Of a stretch of DNA of 64,000 nucleotides, positions 44,637 through 53,687 are shown piece by piece (the stretch's first letter is position 1; every line of letters begins with the position of its first letter). Made by a program: the position numbers and the translations under genes. This DNA comes from G963665925 sp050596425 (lineage in GTDB: Bacteria; Bacillota; Clostridia; Peptostreptococcales; Acidaminobacteraceae): assembly GCF_050596425.1 (NCBI RefSeq), contig NZ_CP192292.1, forward strand, positions 3,224,001 to 3,288,000. The letters run 5' to 3'. Below the pieces are notes generated by a model, which worked only from the letters and a program-made list of their open reading frames with translations, was not told the DNA's origin and searched no databases.

Positions 44637-45329
44637 CTATTCATCCCAGTAATGCGTAACATAGCTTTTTAAGCCATCAAGGTCTAAAATTATGATTTGT
44701 CGATCCTTAATTGCTATAAGACCCTTATTCTTAAAAGTTTTTAGACCGTTTGTTATTGTGCTTCGATTTGATGCTGTACGGCTGGCTAGTTCATCATGTG
44801 TTATCGCAATATGAACTTTTTGAATGTTTGTGTCATCTTGAGAATGGTGCTTGGTAACATAAGCCAGTCTAATAATTGTATGTGCTAGTTTTCCCAGGGA
44901 ATCGTTAAACTTAACATCTGCAAGTTCAAGCATAACAATCCGATATTTTCGAATCACACTATGCATAAAATGCCTGTATATTGACGGATTCTTCATGAGT
45001 TCGGCTTCAAGCACTTGCCTGCATAAAACCGAGACTGTTGAATTTTCTACAGCCTTTGTAATAACACAGGTTCTCATACCGTCAAAATAATCCATCTCCC
45101 CGAAAACCGTTCCACATCTTAGTCGAAAAAATGTTATTTCATCTCCTTCAGCGCTATAGAGGGCTTGTTTAAAGGAGCCTGACAAGACAATATAAACTTG
45201 GTCTGCCGTTTCAGGATCAATAATTTCATTCTTCTTAATTTCTCTGATTGTTCCGAGTTTTGACAACTCATCAGAAAAGAATTTTAGCATGTCCTTCTGA
45301 AGTCTCTCGTTAAAGAGCATATCATACAT
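44637..45329 (-). CDS. Crp/Fnr family transcriptional regulator
   Basis: A 230-residue regulator. Residues about 20-140 form a cyclic-nucleotide-binding-type beta barrel (GTVFGEMDYFDGMRTC). A winged helix with ASRTASNRSTITNGLKTF ends it. No N-terminal cysteine cluster like that of Fnr is present. A GGGAGGG site precedes the ATG. It stands between the oxoproline operon and the molybdenum hydroxylase operon on the same strand and could regulate either. A TGTGTCAAACACA palindrome upstream at 45382 suggests autoregulation. Confidence 0.92.
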   Translation of the reverse strand: MYDMLFNERLQKDMLKFFSDELSKLGTIREIKKNEIIDPETADQVYIVLSGSFKQALYSAEGDEITFFRLRCGTVFGEMDYFDGMRTCVITKAVENSTVSVLCRQVLEAELMKNPSIYRHFMHSVIRKYRIVMLELADVKFNDSLGKLAHTIIRLAYVTKHHSQDDTNIQKVHIAITHDELASRTASNRSTITNGLKTFKNKGLIAIKDRQIIILDLDGLKSYVTHYWDE

Positions 45330-45381
45330 AAGAATCCCTCCCTGATTCTATTTGTATCAGACACTAGACCAGCTATAGTCT

Positions 45382-45394
45382 TGTGTCAAACACA
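45382..45394. promoter_or_regulatory. candidate Crp/Fnr-type operator (TGTGTCAAACACA)
   Basis: A 13-base palindrome lies 53 bases upstream of the regulator start. It resembles the TGTGA-N6-TCACA layout with a shorter spacer. Confidence 0.4.
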
Positions 45395-45398
45395 GGCA

Positions 45399-45454
45399 AT
45401 AAATATTAATATAGTCTTTATTGTCGTTTGGAAAGTGGTTAAATTAATATTTAT
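45399..45454. repeat. 12-base inverted repeat in the regulator upstream region
   Basis: ATAAATATTAAT (45399-45410) and ATTAATATTTAT (45443-45454) are perfect complements separated by 32 bases. It may be a second operator pair or simply AT-rich DNA. Confidence 0.4.
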
Positions 45455-45498
45455 TATATCTCAATCAGATGGAAAATAATGTTGTCTAAGCAACATTT

Positions 45499-47730
45499 TT
45501 ATCCCCTTGTCATCTCACGAACAAAGTCTGGAATAAGACTAATTTCCTCATGAGACCCACGGTTTAAAATACCCATGCAAATATCTTCTGGTCGTATAGG
45601 AAGGGACTTGACCCGCACACCAGTCGCATTGGCGATAGCATTTGCAATGGCCGGTGGCGGTGTATTTATAACGACTTCACCAATGGATTTTGCTCCCTTT
45701 GGACCACTAGGTTCATAGCTTGGAACAAACTTAACCTGAAGGCCATTTATATCTCTTCGTGTCGGCACCTTATACTGCATAAATGTATCTGTCATCATAT
45801 GTCCATCACGGGTATAACGCACATCCTCAAATAGAGCCATTCCTATGCCTTGAACAATGCCTCCCTCAACCTGAATCTTAGCAAGATTATGGTTTATTAC
45901 AGTGCCGCAATCTACAGCAGCCACATAATCTAAGAGTTCCACTTGTCCAGTCTCAGTATCCACTTCTACCTCTGCAAATCCCGCAATAAATGGAGGTGGA
46001 CTCGTGTCACCGCTGTATTGTCCCGTCCCAACAACTGGTTTCTCTTGTCCCGAGGCCATTTTCTTTTTTAAGTCTTCTGCTGCCCTTAGGACAGCATTGC
46101 CTGTAACATAAGTCGTGCTCGAAGCGTAGGACCCTGTATCATAAGGCATGGCATCAGTATCTCCCGTGATTAAGTCGAAATTTGAAATATCTTGACCCAG
46201 GGCATGAGCCGCCATTTGCAGTAAAATGGTGTCACAGCCCGTGCCCATATCTGTGGCTCCGATTTTTAGGGTGTATCTTCCATTTTTTTCGAGCACGATG
46301 TCTGCCTGTGCACTATCCACAGCGGCAATACCAGACCCTTGCATGGTAATGGCCATACCCACACCACGCACTTTTGAAGATCCAACCATCCGTCTTGGAT
46401 ATTTTTCTCTCCAGCCAATAAGGTCTTGTCCCACCTCTATGCACCGACTTAAGGTGCACGAATTCAATGTTCCCGGATTTTCTTCTGTTGATCCTTCAAG
46501 AATAGGGTTTTGCTCCCCTTCATTTATGACGTTTTTCAACCTCAGTTCAGCTGGGTCCATGCCCAGTTTATCAGCTAGTTCACTTAGGGCCGATTCCATA
46601 GCAAAAATCGCCTGCGTTACGCCGTATCCCCTAAGGGCGCCGGCAGGCATTTTATTGGTATAAACCACCTGCCCCCTATAACGCGCAGCATCAGCCTTGT
46701 TGTAAAGCGGCAAGGACTTGTGCCCTGCAACCATTAGAACGGTCCAGGCGTGTTCCCCATATGCACCTGTATCCGACAGGGCCTTCATATCCACAGCCTT
46801 TATAATGCCATCTGCCGTGGCTCCAAGTTTTATTTTCACTTGAAAGGCGTGTCGACTGCTGGACATGGCGAATGTTTCTTTTCTGTTATACATCACCCGT
46901 GCTAGCTGTCCGGTTTTGAGGGTTACAATGGCTGCATAAAGTTCTGTTGCCATGGTCTGCTTGCCACCAAAACCGCCACCGATTCTCGGTTTTATAACCT
47001 GTATGTTTTCTTCATCCATCCCCAGGGCAAGAGCACTGATCCTACGAACGTGAAATGGAATTTGTGTCGCCGTTACAATAACCAATTTACCTGACGGGTC
47101 TAAATGACTGGTACTCCTATAGGTTTCCATCATGGCATGGGCCTGGGCTTGCGTGTTATATGTGCCCTCAATAACAACATCGCATTTATGAAGGGCCTTT
47201 TCCATGTCTCCATAGCCTGTTTCATAAGTGCCTGCTAAATTTTTCTTCCGATCACATCCAAAATCAAAGTGGGTGAAAAGATCCTCTTCTTTGTGGATGA
47301 TGGTTTCATGCCCGATGGCTTCTGTGGCATTGATCACCGATGAATAGACTTGGTAATCAATCTCCAATAGCCTTTCAGCCTTTTTTGCAGCAGATTCGTC
47401 TTTTGCAGCTATGATGGCAACAGCGTCACCCACATAGCGTACATACTCATCGAGAATCCGTCTATCGTATGGAGATGGCTCAGGATACGACTGTCCTGCA
47501 ATCGTGAAGCGAGTCTTTGGCACATCTCTATGGGTAAGTATAATTTCCACACCTTTTACAAGCATAGCTTTATCTGTATTGACTGATAAAATCTTGGCAT
47601 AAGCATGGGGACTCCGAACAATATGTACATAAAGATGGTCTTTTAGATCACGATCATCCGTATAAACCGCTTGGCCTGTTGTTATGGCAAGACCATCAAT
47701 TTTTTCAACTGATTTACCTATATAGCACAT
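45499..47730 (-). CDS. xanthine dehydrogenase family molybdenum-binding subunit
   Basis: A 743-residue catalytic subunit. It begins GKSVEKIDGLAITTGQAVYTDD. Cofactor-binding regions include GGGFGGKQTMA near residue 253 and AGALRGYGVTQ near 358. The likely catalytic glutamate is in GAKSIGEVVINTPPPAI near 690. It hydroxylates a purine or other N-heterocycle or aldehyde at the molybdenum centre. Electrons pass through the Fe-S and FAD subunits encoded upstream. The substrate cannot be fixed from sequence, though xanthine is most common. It is the last gene of the operon. Confidence 0.93.
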   Translation of the reverse strand: MCYIGKSVEKIDGLAITTGQAVYTDDRDLKDHLYVHIVRSPHAYAKILSVNTDKAMLVKGVEIILTHRDVPKTRFTIAGQSYPEPSPYDRRILDEYVRYVGDAVAIIAAKDESAAKKAERLLEIDYQVYSSVINATEAIGHETIIHKEEDLFTHFDFGCDRKKNLAGTYETGYGDMEKALHKCDVVIEGTYNTQAQAHAMMETYRSTSHLDPSGKLVIVTATQIPFHVRRISALALGMDEENIQVIKPRIGGGFGGKQTMATELYAAIVTLKTGQLARVMYNRKETFAMSSSRHAFQVKIKLGATADGIIKAVDMKALSDTGAYGEHAWTVLMVAGHKSLPLYNKADAARYRGQVVYTNKMPAGALRGYGVTQAIFAMESALSELADKLGMDPAELRLKNVINEGEQNPILEGSTEENPGTLNSCTLSRCIEVGQDLIGWREKYPRRMVGSSKVRGVGMAITMQGSGIAAVDSAQADIVLEKNGRYTLKIGATDMGTGCDTILLQMAAHALGQDISNFDLITGDTDAMPYDTGSYASSTTYVTGNAVLRAAEDLKKKMASGQEKPVVGTGQYSGDTSPPPFIAGFAEVEVDTETGQVELLDYVAAVDCGTVINHNLAKIQVEGGIVQGIGMALFEDVRYTRDGHMMTDTFMQYKVPTRRDINGLQVKFVPSYEPSGPKGAKSIGEVVINTPPPAIANAIANATGVRVKSLPIRPEDICMGILNRGSHEEISLIPDFVREMTRG

Positions 47731-47742
47731 TGAAAGTCTCCT

Positions 47743-48195
47743 TTACTCTTGACTCACTAGCCACTTCATAATGGCACGGGTTTGTCCCTCGTAACCTGTA
47801 CAACGACATAGATTTCCATTTAAGTAATGCTTAACGTCTTCTTCAGTGGGATTCTTAAGTTCATTTTTCATAGCTAAAACAGTCAGTATAAAGCCCGGAC
47901 TGCAGTATCCACATTGGTCTGCGCCTTCAGCTATAAGGTGCTCTGCCAAGGCTTGCCCCATTTTTCCGACCCCTTTTATTGTTGTGATTTTTTTACCATT
48001 TACACGCATGGCTAGGGTCGAGCAGGAAAGTGTTGGTTTTCCATCTATCCAGACGGTGCAAAGGCCACAAGACCCCGTATCACAACCTGTTCTAACTTCT
48101 GTATATCCATTTTCTCTTAAAACTGATACCAGGTTCTGACCTGGTTCAGCATCGAATGTTCGTGTTTCTCCGTTGACAATCACATTAATTTCCAT
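47743..48195 (-). CDS. xanthine dehydrogenase family 2Fe-2S subunit
   Basis: A 150-residue protein with the two iron-sulfur clusters of the family. The plant-ferredoxin type is in CDTGSCGLCTVWIDGKPTLSC (about 38-58, four cysteines). The second is in CGYCSPG and CRCTGY (about 97-133). It relays electrons between the molybdenum and FAD subunits. It overlaps the end of the FAD-subunit gene by 11 bases and precedes the large subunit by 12 bases. Confidence 0.95.
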   Translation of the reverse strand: MEINVIVNGETRTFDAEPGQNLVSVLRENGYTEVRTGCDTGSCGLCTVWIDGKPTLSCSTLAMRVNGKKITTIKGVGKMGQALAEHLIAEGADQCGYCSPGFILTVLAMKNELKNPTEEDVKHYLNGNLCRCTGYEGQTRAIMKWLVSQE

Positions 48196-49000
48196 GTGTC
48201 ACCTCTTTTATACATCGACTCACTAAAACTTGACACAGATGTTTTCTGTAGTCTGCACTGGCTCTCATATTACTTCCAAATACCAGCTCCTGGCTTGCTA
48301 TCTTTGCTGTGTGCTTGATAACGTCTTCATTTATCGTCTCATTATTATTTATTGCTGTATTTAAATATTCACTGGCTCTTGTAGCAATTTCACAGCGCTG
48401 GGGTCTGGCACCCACAGTTATAGTGATCCTATTTCGACTGCGAAAGGCACTGGCGTTTAGTATAGGAAAATCCCCTTTTGATTGTCGGAAGGCTTCATAA
48501 TGACAGCGCGATTGACTGTCTTTTGGCAAGCGAATGGCCACAAGTATATCAAATTTAGGTGGCGCACTTAGGAATCTTTCCAAAGTCATATGCCCCCCCT
48601 TATACAGGTCTACTTCCGCCCCTATGGCCAGCAGGGCTGTTAGTATGTCTGAAAATCCATAGCGACCATAAACGGAGCCCCCAAGGGTTGCTGTGTTTCT
48701 AAAGGAAACACCCACTATGTCTCTAACGCTTTTTGAAAGCGCATTACCAAAATGAGATTTAATAAGTGAACTGGTTTCAATACCACGTAACTTGGTCATG
48801 GAACCAATTTCTATAAAGGTCTCATGATCTTTAATATATTCAAGGTCTAGATTGCATAAATCTATACCTGTTCCGATTTTCTTCTTACCGAGTCTTAAAA
48901 AAGCACATCCTCCGAGGATGGTATTGCTTGGACTCATACTATAAATATTCCAAGCTTCTTCTAATGACTCTGGAGCGACGTATTTCTTCATATCGAGCAT
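48185..49000 (-). CDS. xanthine dehydrogenase family FAD-binding subunit
   Basis: A 271-residue flavoprotein of the CO-dehydrogenase medium-chain type. FAD-binding segments include ILGGCAFLRLGKK near residue 30 and GVSFRNTATLGGSVYGRYGFSD near 97. It is the first gene of the three-gene molybdenum hydroxylase operon and passes electrons to NAD or another acceptor. A GGAGGAAAT site precedes the ATG. I see no molybdenum cofactor gene in the window. Confidence 0.94.
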   Translation of the reverse strand: MLDMKKYVAPESLEEAWNIYSMSPSNTILGGCAFLRLGKKKIGTGIDLCNLDLEYIKDHETFIEIGSMTKLRGIETSSLIKSHFGNALSKSVRDIVGVSFRNTATLGGSVYGRYGFSDILTALLAIGAEVDLYKGGHMTLERFLSAPPKFDILVAIRLPKDSQSRCHYEAFRQSKGDFPILNASAFRSRNRITITVGARPQRCEIATRASEYLNTAINNNETINEDVIKHTAKIASQELVFGSNMRASADYRKHLCQVLVSRCIKEVTHGN

Positions 49001-49125
49001 AAGATTTCCTCCAAATGGGATTTGGTTATTCCGAACGTTTTAACCAATACATTTATAATCATTCGTACATCGCACATTATAACATAATTCTTGCTCAGAT
49101 AAAGCCTATAGCCATGAAAAAAAAT

Positions 49126-49175
49126 AAAAACTGCCCCAATTCGACTATGTATAAAGTCTCCTTGGAGCAGTTTTT
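49126..49175. terminator. terminator after butyrate kinase
   Basis: AAAAACTGCCCCAA and TTGGAGCAGTTTTT form a 14-base stem with one mismatch. On the minus strand it is followed by TTTTTATTTTTTTT. The 49001-49125 stretch holds the hydroxylase promoter region without a clear motif. Confidence 0.85.
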
Positions 49176-49247
49176 AGTACTGCTAAGCGCCTGATTGCTA
49201 TTATATTGTGAGTATAAAGATTAAAAGGCTTATTTTTGATTCATACC

Positions 49248-50327
49248 CTATTTCACTTCATTTTCGTAGATTTTTGCAGGTTCTTCCCCAGCTTGCACAC
49301 GCATAACCCCTTCATTAAGAGCTATCATTTCATCTTCGCCTGGTTTTACTATAACCGGTGCAATAAAGCCCACTTGCGCCTCAATGTAGTCCGTAAGGTA
49401 TTTTGAATACGCCACGCCACCTGTTAAAACAACTGCATCCACTTTGCCCTTAAGAACAGTGGCCATACCGCCAATTTCTTTTGAAATTTGGTAGCCCATT
49501 GCATCAAAGACAAGTTTGGCTTCTTTGTCTCCTGCTTCAATGCGCTTGAGCACTTCTCTTGCATCATTGGTTCCAAGGTAAGCCACCAAACCGCCCTTGC
49601 CCCTCATTTTTGTTTTTAGTTCCTTAAATGTATATTCTCCCGAAAAACACATTTTAGCTAGGTCACCTGATGGCAGACCCCCTGCTCTCTCAGGCGAGAA
49701 GGGTCCCATTTCATTGGCATTATTTGCATCGATCATTTTTCCATTTTGCATTGGCACAACTGAAATACCGCCACCTAGATGGGCAACAACTAAGTTTAAG
49801 TCATTGATGTGGCAGTTCTTCTCTTTTGCAACACGGTGGGCGATCGCTCTAATATTAAGGGCATGTAGAAGTGAGCGTCTTTTGATTTCAGGCATACCTG
49901 AAATTCTCGCCACATCTTCAAATTCATCCACAGCCACAGGGTCTACAATATATGATGGGGCCCCAGCTTCATCGGCAATGCTTTTTGCAATAATGCCTCC
50001 GAGATTGGATGCGTGCTCGCCTTGCACACCCACCTTTAAATCTTCTATTAGAGCCTGTGTCACTTCATATGTGCCGGATGGCATTGGCTTTAAAAGTCCA
50101 CCTCGACCAACAACTGACTTTAGCTGGTTGACATCATAGCCCTCTGACTTCATCCAATCAATAATAATATCTTTTCTATATTCAAACTGATCTGTGATCT
50201 TATCAAACTTATCCAGTTCATCTGTTGAGTGACTCAGGTTCTTTTGGATCACATTTTCCTCGTCTTTAAATAGTGCCACCTTCGTTGATGTTGATCCTGG
50301 ATTAATCACTAATACAAATTCTTTCAT
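49248..50327 (-). CDS. buk: butyrate kinase
   Basis: A 359-residue acetokinase-family enzyme. It begins VLVINPGSTSTKVALFKDE; the second phosphate motif is in NLVVAHLGGGISV, and GGLPSGDLAKMCF lies near 225. It converts butyryl phosphate and ADP to butyrate and ATP, the last energy-yielding step of butyrate fermentation. It may act on branched acyl phosphates. The start is the ATG at 50327 with a GGGAGG site. A phosphotransbutyrylase gene is not adjacent, so it is a solitary copy. Confidence 0.95.
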   Translation of the reverse strand: MKEFVLVINPGSTSTKVALFKDEENVIQKNLSHSTDELDKFDKITDQFEYRKDIIIDWMKSEGYDVNQLKSVVGRGGLLKPMPSGTYEVTQALIEDLKVGVQGEHASNLGGIIAKSIADEAGAPSYIVDPVAVDEFEDVARISGMPEIKRRSLLHALNIRAIAHRVAKEKNCHINDLNLVVAHLGGGISVVPMQNGKMIDANNANEMGPFSPERAGGLPSGDLAKMCFSGEYTFKELKTKMRGKGGLVAYLGTNDAREVLKRIEAGDKEAKLVFDAMGYQISKEIGGMATVLKGKVDAVVLTGGVAYSKYLTDYIEAQVGFIAPVIVKPGEDEMIALNEGVMRVQAGEEPAKIYENEVK

Positions 50328-50357
50328 TATAATTAGCCTCCCTTGGTTTGCCCGCAA

Positions 50358-50740
50358 TTTAATTATGTATTTACTGACTCTCTTCTTATATTATACATAG
50401 TCCACCCTTCAGGTTCTACAATTTTTGTTGAATAACTCTATTTTTTTAGTATACCGATCAAGCGGTACAAAAAACTTTAAATATGTTGACCTGTGACATT
50501 ACGAATATTTTAAATGGAAAATAAAAAATAATAAACGTTTTCCCGGAGTTTTAGGGACAAACACAGGAGAAAAAGTCTTAAATATCAATATTTTAGCGAA
50601 CTTTACCTTGCAAAAGTATAGAATATCACATATACTTGATTAGTTAGCAAACTACAGGTGTTAAATTTAGTCTGGCTTTATTCCTTTTATCCATTTACAA
50701 GCTGAGACTGAATTTGGCATGTAATGAAGAAAGGATTTTT
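50358..50740 (+). other. long AT-rich region and possible leader before the DEAD-box helicase gene
   Basis: About 380 bases without a gene. A TTGACC near 50484 and several TAT/AAT runs could be promoter parts. No strong hairpin or riboswitch is recognised. Long leaders are common for cold-induced helicases, but that is inference. Confidence 0.4.
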
Positions 50741-52477
50741 ATGGGTTTTACAAAATATGAACTATCAGATGCTGTTTTTCACGGCATCGAGAAATGCGGA
50801 TTCACTGAACCAACTGAGATTCAAGCACAATCAATTCCACTATGTAAAGAGGGCCATGATATAATCGCCCAATCACAAACAGGTACAGGAAAGACTGCTG
50901 CTTTTTCAATTCCAATGCTTGAGAACATTGATGAGACGGATCGTTCTCTTCAGGCATTAATTCTATGTCCAACACGTGAACTGGCTGTACAGGTTTCAGA
51001 AGCGATTTCTGCTCTGGCTGTTGGTATGAGAAACTTAAATGTCGTTCCAGTGTACGGTGGCGAGCCAATTTACCACCAAATTAGAAAACTTAAGCGCGGT
51101 GCACAAGTTGTTGTCGGTACACCTGGTCGTACAAAAGATCACTTTGACAGAAAAAACATCAAAGCTGAGAACCTTAAGACTCTTATTCTTGATGAAGCAG
51201 ATGAAATGCTAAAAATGGGATTCAAAGACGAACTTGAAGCTATTCTTTCCTATCTTCCAGAAGAAAGACAAACGCTTCTATTCTCTGCAACAATGCCAAA
51301 AACAGTTGAGTATTTAGCTAAGAAATATACGCAAAACCCTCAACGCATTCACATTGCACGCAAGAATATGACAAACACGAACATCAAACAGAAATACTAC
51401 CTTATTAAAAGAAGACATAAAATCGATGCTCTACTTCGTCTGATCGATTTCCAGACACCGAAACAAGCGCTTATTTTCTGTAATACAAAGCGCGGTGTTG
51501 ATCAGCTTTCAGAAGCATTCCAAAAGAAAAATGTCGTTTCTGATAAAATTCATGGTGATATTCCGCAAGCACAACGTCTTGAAACAATCAAGCGATTTAA
51601 TGCTGGACACCTTAACCTTCTAATCGCAACGGATGTTGCGGCCAGAGGTCTTGATATTGATGGTGTTGACGCTGTTTATAACTATGATGTTCCAACACAT
51701 CCTGAAAACTACGTTCACAGAATCGGTCGTACAGGCCGTGCTGGTCGTACAGGAGAGGCTTCAACTATTGTAAGCCGTGAAGATATTAATTTCCTAACAG
51801 AGATTATGCACTACACAAAGGAACAAATTGAAGAGTCTACCCTACCTTCTGTTGGAGAAGTAAATTCTTCTCGAGTGGACAAGTATGTTGAAGAAGCTAT
51901 GGTTATTGGTGATGAAGGTATGAGTGATCATGCTCTTAAAATTATCAACAAACTAGAAGACGGCGGATTCAGCGCACGCCAAATTGCTGGGGCAATCATT
52001 GATATGAATCTGTCACTTGAAAAAGGAACAGAGCATGATTTCAGCTTCCGTTCTCACGTTCCGACAAAGAGAACTGGCAAAGGCGGCGGTGGCAGCAGTG
52101 AAGGTCGCAAACGTTCTGATTCACTTCGTATGAACTTAGGTCGTGATGACAAGGTACAAGTTCGTGATCTGCTTCACCTTATTTCTTCTAAGTCAGGTAT
52201 TCGTAAACACGCAATCGGAAACATCCGCATGCGTGACAATGTGACATACCTTGACATGGATAAGAACACAGCTGATAAGATCATTGAAGCCCTACATGGT
52301 AAAACACACTCCACTGGTAAAAAGCTAGAGCTGAGATTTGAAAAAGCTCGACCTTTCAGCGGTGGCAGTAAGGGTGGATCAAGAAGTAAATCTTCTTATG
52401 GATCAAAGAACCGTTCATACAATAAGGGCGGAAGCAACAAGCCACGTTACAACGGCAAAGCTAAAAAGCAACACTAA
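50741..52477 (+). CDS. DEAD-box RNA helicase with DbpA-type RNA-binding domain
   Basis: A 578-residue ATP-dependent RNA helicase of the DeaD/CshA type. Motifs are in order: Q motif TEIQAQSIP, AQTGTGKT, PTRELAVQ, DEAD, SAT, RGLDIDGVD and HRIGRTGRAG. Residues about 465-540 match the DbpA/CsdA RNA-binding domain. The tail is rich in Gly, Ser, Lys and Arg. It should remodel RNA in ribosome assembly and decay. The start is the ATG at 50741 with an AGAAAGGA site. Codon choice is noticeably richer in CTT, GCT and GTT than its neighbours, as for a highly expressed gene. Confidence 0.95.
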   Translation: MGFTKYELSDAVFHGIEKCGFTEPTEIQAQSIPLCKEGHDIIAQSQTGTGKTAAFSIPMLENIDETDRSLQALILCPTRELAVQVSEAISALAVGMRNLNVVPVYGGEPIYHQIRKLKRGAQVVVGTPGRTKDHFDRKNIKAENLKTLILDEADEMLKMGFKDELEAILSYLPEERQTLLFSATMPKTVEYLAKKYTQNPQRIHIARKNMTNTNIKQKYYLIKRRHKIDALLRLIDFQTPKQALIFCNTKRGVDQLSEAFQKKNVVSDKIHGDIPQAQRLETIKRFNAGHLNLLIATDVAARGLDIDGVDAVYNYDVPTHPENYVHRIGRTGRAGRTGEASTIVSREDINFLTEIMHYTKEQIEESTLPSVGEVNSSRVDKYVEEAMVIGDEGMSDHALKIINKLEDGGFSARQIAGAIIDMNLSLEKGTEHDFSFRSHVPTKRTGKGGGGSSEGRKRSDSLRMNLGRDDKVQVRDLLHLISSKSGIRKHAIGNIRMRDNVTYLDMDKNTADKIIEALHGKTHSTGKKLELRFEKARPFSGGSKGGSRSKSSYGSKNRSYNKGGSNKPRYNGKAKKQH

Positions 52478-52546
52478 GGTATCTATAATTTTGAAGTACC
52501 TGAATGAAATAAAGTTTATTCTATTATAAAAGAATAAGTACAAATA

Positions 52547-52584
52547 AAAGCTAGCAAGTCTCAAATGAGAGACCTTGCTAGCTT
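52547..52584. terminator. terminator after the helicase gene
   Basis: AAAGCTAGCAAG pairs with CTTGCTAGCTTT in a long hairpin, followed by TCTTGTTT. Confidence 0.85.
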
Positions 52585-52625
52585 TCTTGTTTATACTCAG
52601 TCTTACAACTGATCTGTTCACTCTA

Positions 52626-53537
52626 TTAGGTTGCTTCATCAGCTAGGGGCCTGCCCTTGTTTTTTCTAAGAAAGGACCAGCCGGTTTCTGCGGTTATAAT
52701 GGCTATAAGTATGACGCCACACCCAAGTCCCATTAACAAGGTAAAAGGCTCATTGAGAAGGACAATGCCAAGCACTGTTCCAAACATGGATTCCATGCTG
52801 AGTATTATAGCTGCATGGGTCGCTGTTGTGTACTTTTGAGCTGTTGTCTGAATCAAAAAGGCTGCACAGGTGCTAAAAATTCCAAGATAAAGAACACCCA
52901 GCATGGCGCTGGAGTTCGGTGTATAAATAGGACCTTCAACAGCAAAAGCTGTAATAAATGCAAAAATTGTTACAAAGGCAAACTGCAAAAATGTTAATAG
53001 TGCAGGGCTTGTTTTTTTAACATATATGCTTGTGCTTATAATGTGAAGGGCGAAAAAGAGTGCGCAGGAAAGGGCCCACAAGTCTCCCGCCTTAAGCGCT
53101 CCTAACTGTTCTCCAGTCGTCAATAAACTCACACCTATAAAGCAAAGGACCGCCGCAGTTATAGCATAAATATCAGGTCTTTTCTTGTGAATAAACCAAA
53201 CTATAAAAGGCACCATAACCACATTTGTGCCTGTTAAGAATGCTGATTTACCAGCCGTTGTGTACTGTATGCCAATGGTTTGTGTGGCAAATCCCATAAA
53301 AAGCATAAAACCTACGATCAAACCCGCTTTCAGGTCTTGTATCTGTATCGACTTTATTTTATTAAAGGATATTACAAGCATTATAAGTGTGGCCACAGCA
53401 AATCGAAAAGCCACCATATAAAGCGGTGTCACCCCTGACAAAATATTCTTTGTCACTATAAAACCCGTACCCCAAATGACAGCGACAATAAGCAGTGCGA
53501 AATCTGCCGCAATCATTTTTTTATTCTCTTTTTCCAT
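52626..53537 (-). CDS. EamA/DMT family transporter
   Basis: A 303-residue membrane protein with ten helices and two EamA repeats (AVIWGTGFIVTKNIL near 15 and SMESMFGTVLGIVLLNEP near 245). The start is the ATG at 53537 with a GGAGGGG site; the open frame's further 50 residues upstream are unrelated and lack a site. It probably exports amino acids, nucleosides or other metabolites. It stands alone between terminators. Confidence 0.92.
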   Translation of the reverse strand: MEKENKKMIAADFALLIVAVIWGTGFIVTKNILSGVTPLYMVAFRFAVATLIMLVISFNKIKSIQIQDLKAGLIVGFMLFMGFATQTIGIQYTTAGKSAFLTGTNVVMVPFIVWFIHKKRPDIYAITAAVLCFIGVSLLTTGEQLGALKAGDLWALSCALFFALHIISTSIYVKKTSPALLTFLQFAFVTIFAFITAFAVEGPIYTPNSSAMLGVLYLGIFSTCAAFLIQTTAQKYTTATHAAIILSMESMFGTVLGIVLLNEPFTLLMGLGCGVILIAIITAETGWSFLRKNKGRPLADEAT

Positions 53538-53644
53538 ATCATTCCCCTCCAAAACATGGCCCATTAAAAACTTGGCCTCACCTTGCATATATGTTAATGG
53601 AATCCAGGTCTGATTACAATCACATTTATTCCAAATAATATGAA

Positions 53645-53671
53645 AAGCGTTTGGAATAATTCCAAACGCTT
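53645..53671. terminator. terminator after the CNB-DUF2225 gene
   Basis: A perfect 12-base stem AAGCGTTTGGAA/TTCCAAACGCTT has a 3-base loop. On the minus strand it is followed by TTTTCATATT. Confidence 0.75.
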
Positions 53672-53687
53672 CGTCTTGTATATTCAT

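Noticed and set aside
46226..46663. 145-residue plus-strand frame inside the molybdenum hydroxylase gene
   Set aside because: It is an antisense shadow of a conserved coding region.
49597..50139. 180-residue plus-strand frame inside butyrate kinase
   Set aside because: It is antisense to a well-conserved enzyme, with no ribosome site; it is a shadow frame.
50530..50580. Sequence AGGGACAAACACAGG considered as a further copy of the transposase-flanking repeat
   Set aside because: It shares only the AGGGAC core and lacks the AACTTGA part.
53538..53687. Fifty extra N-terminal residues on the DMT transporter
   Set aside because: They lie upstream of a clear GGAGGGG site, overlap a terminator region and do not resemble the family.
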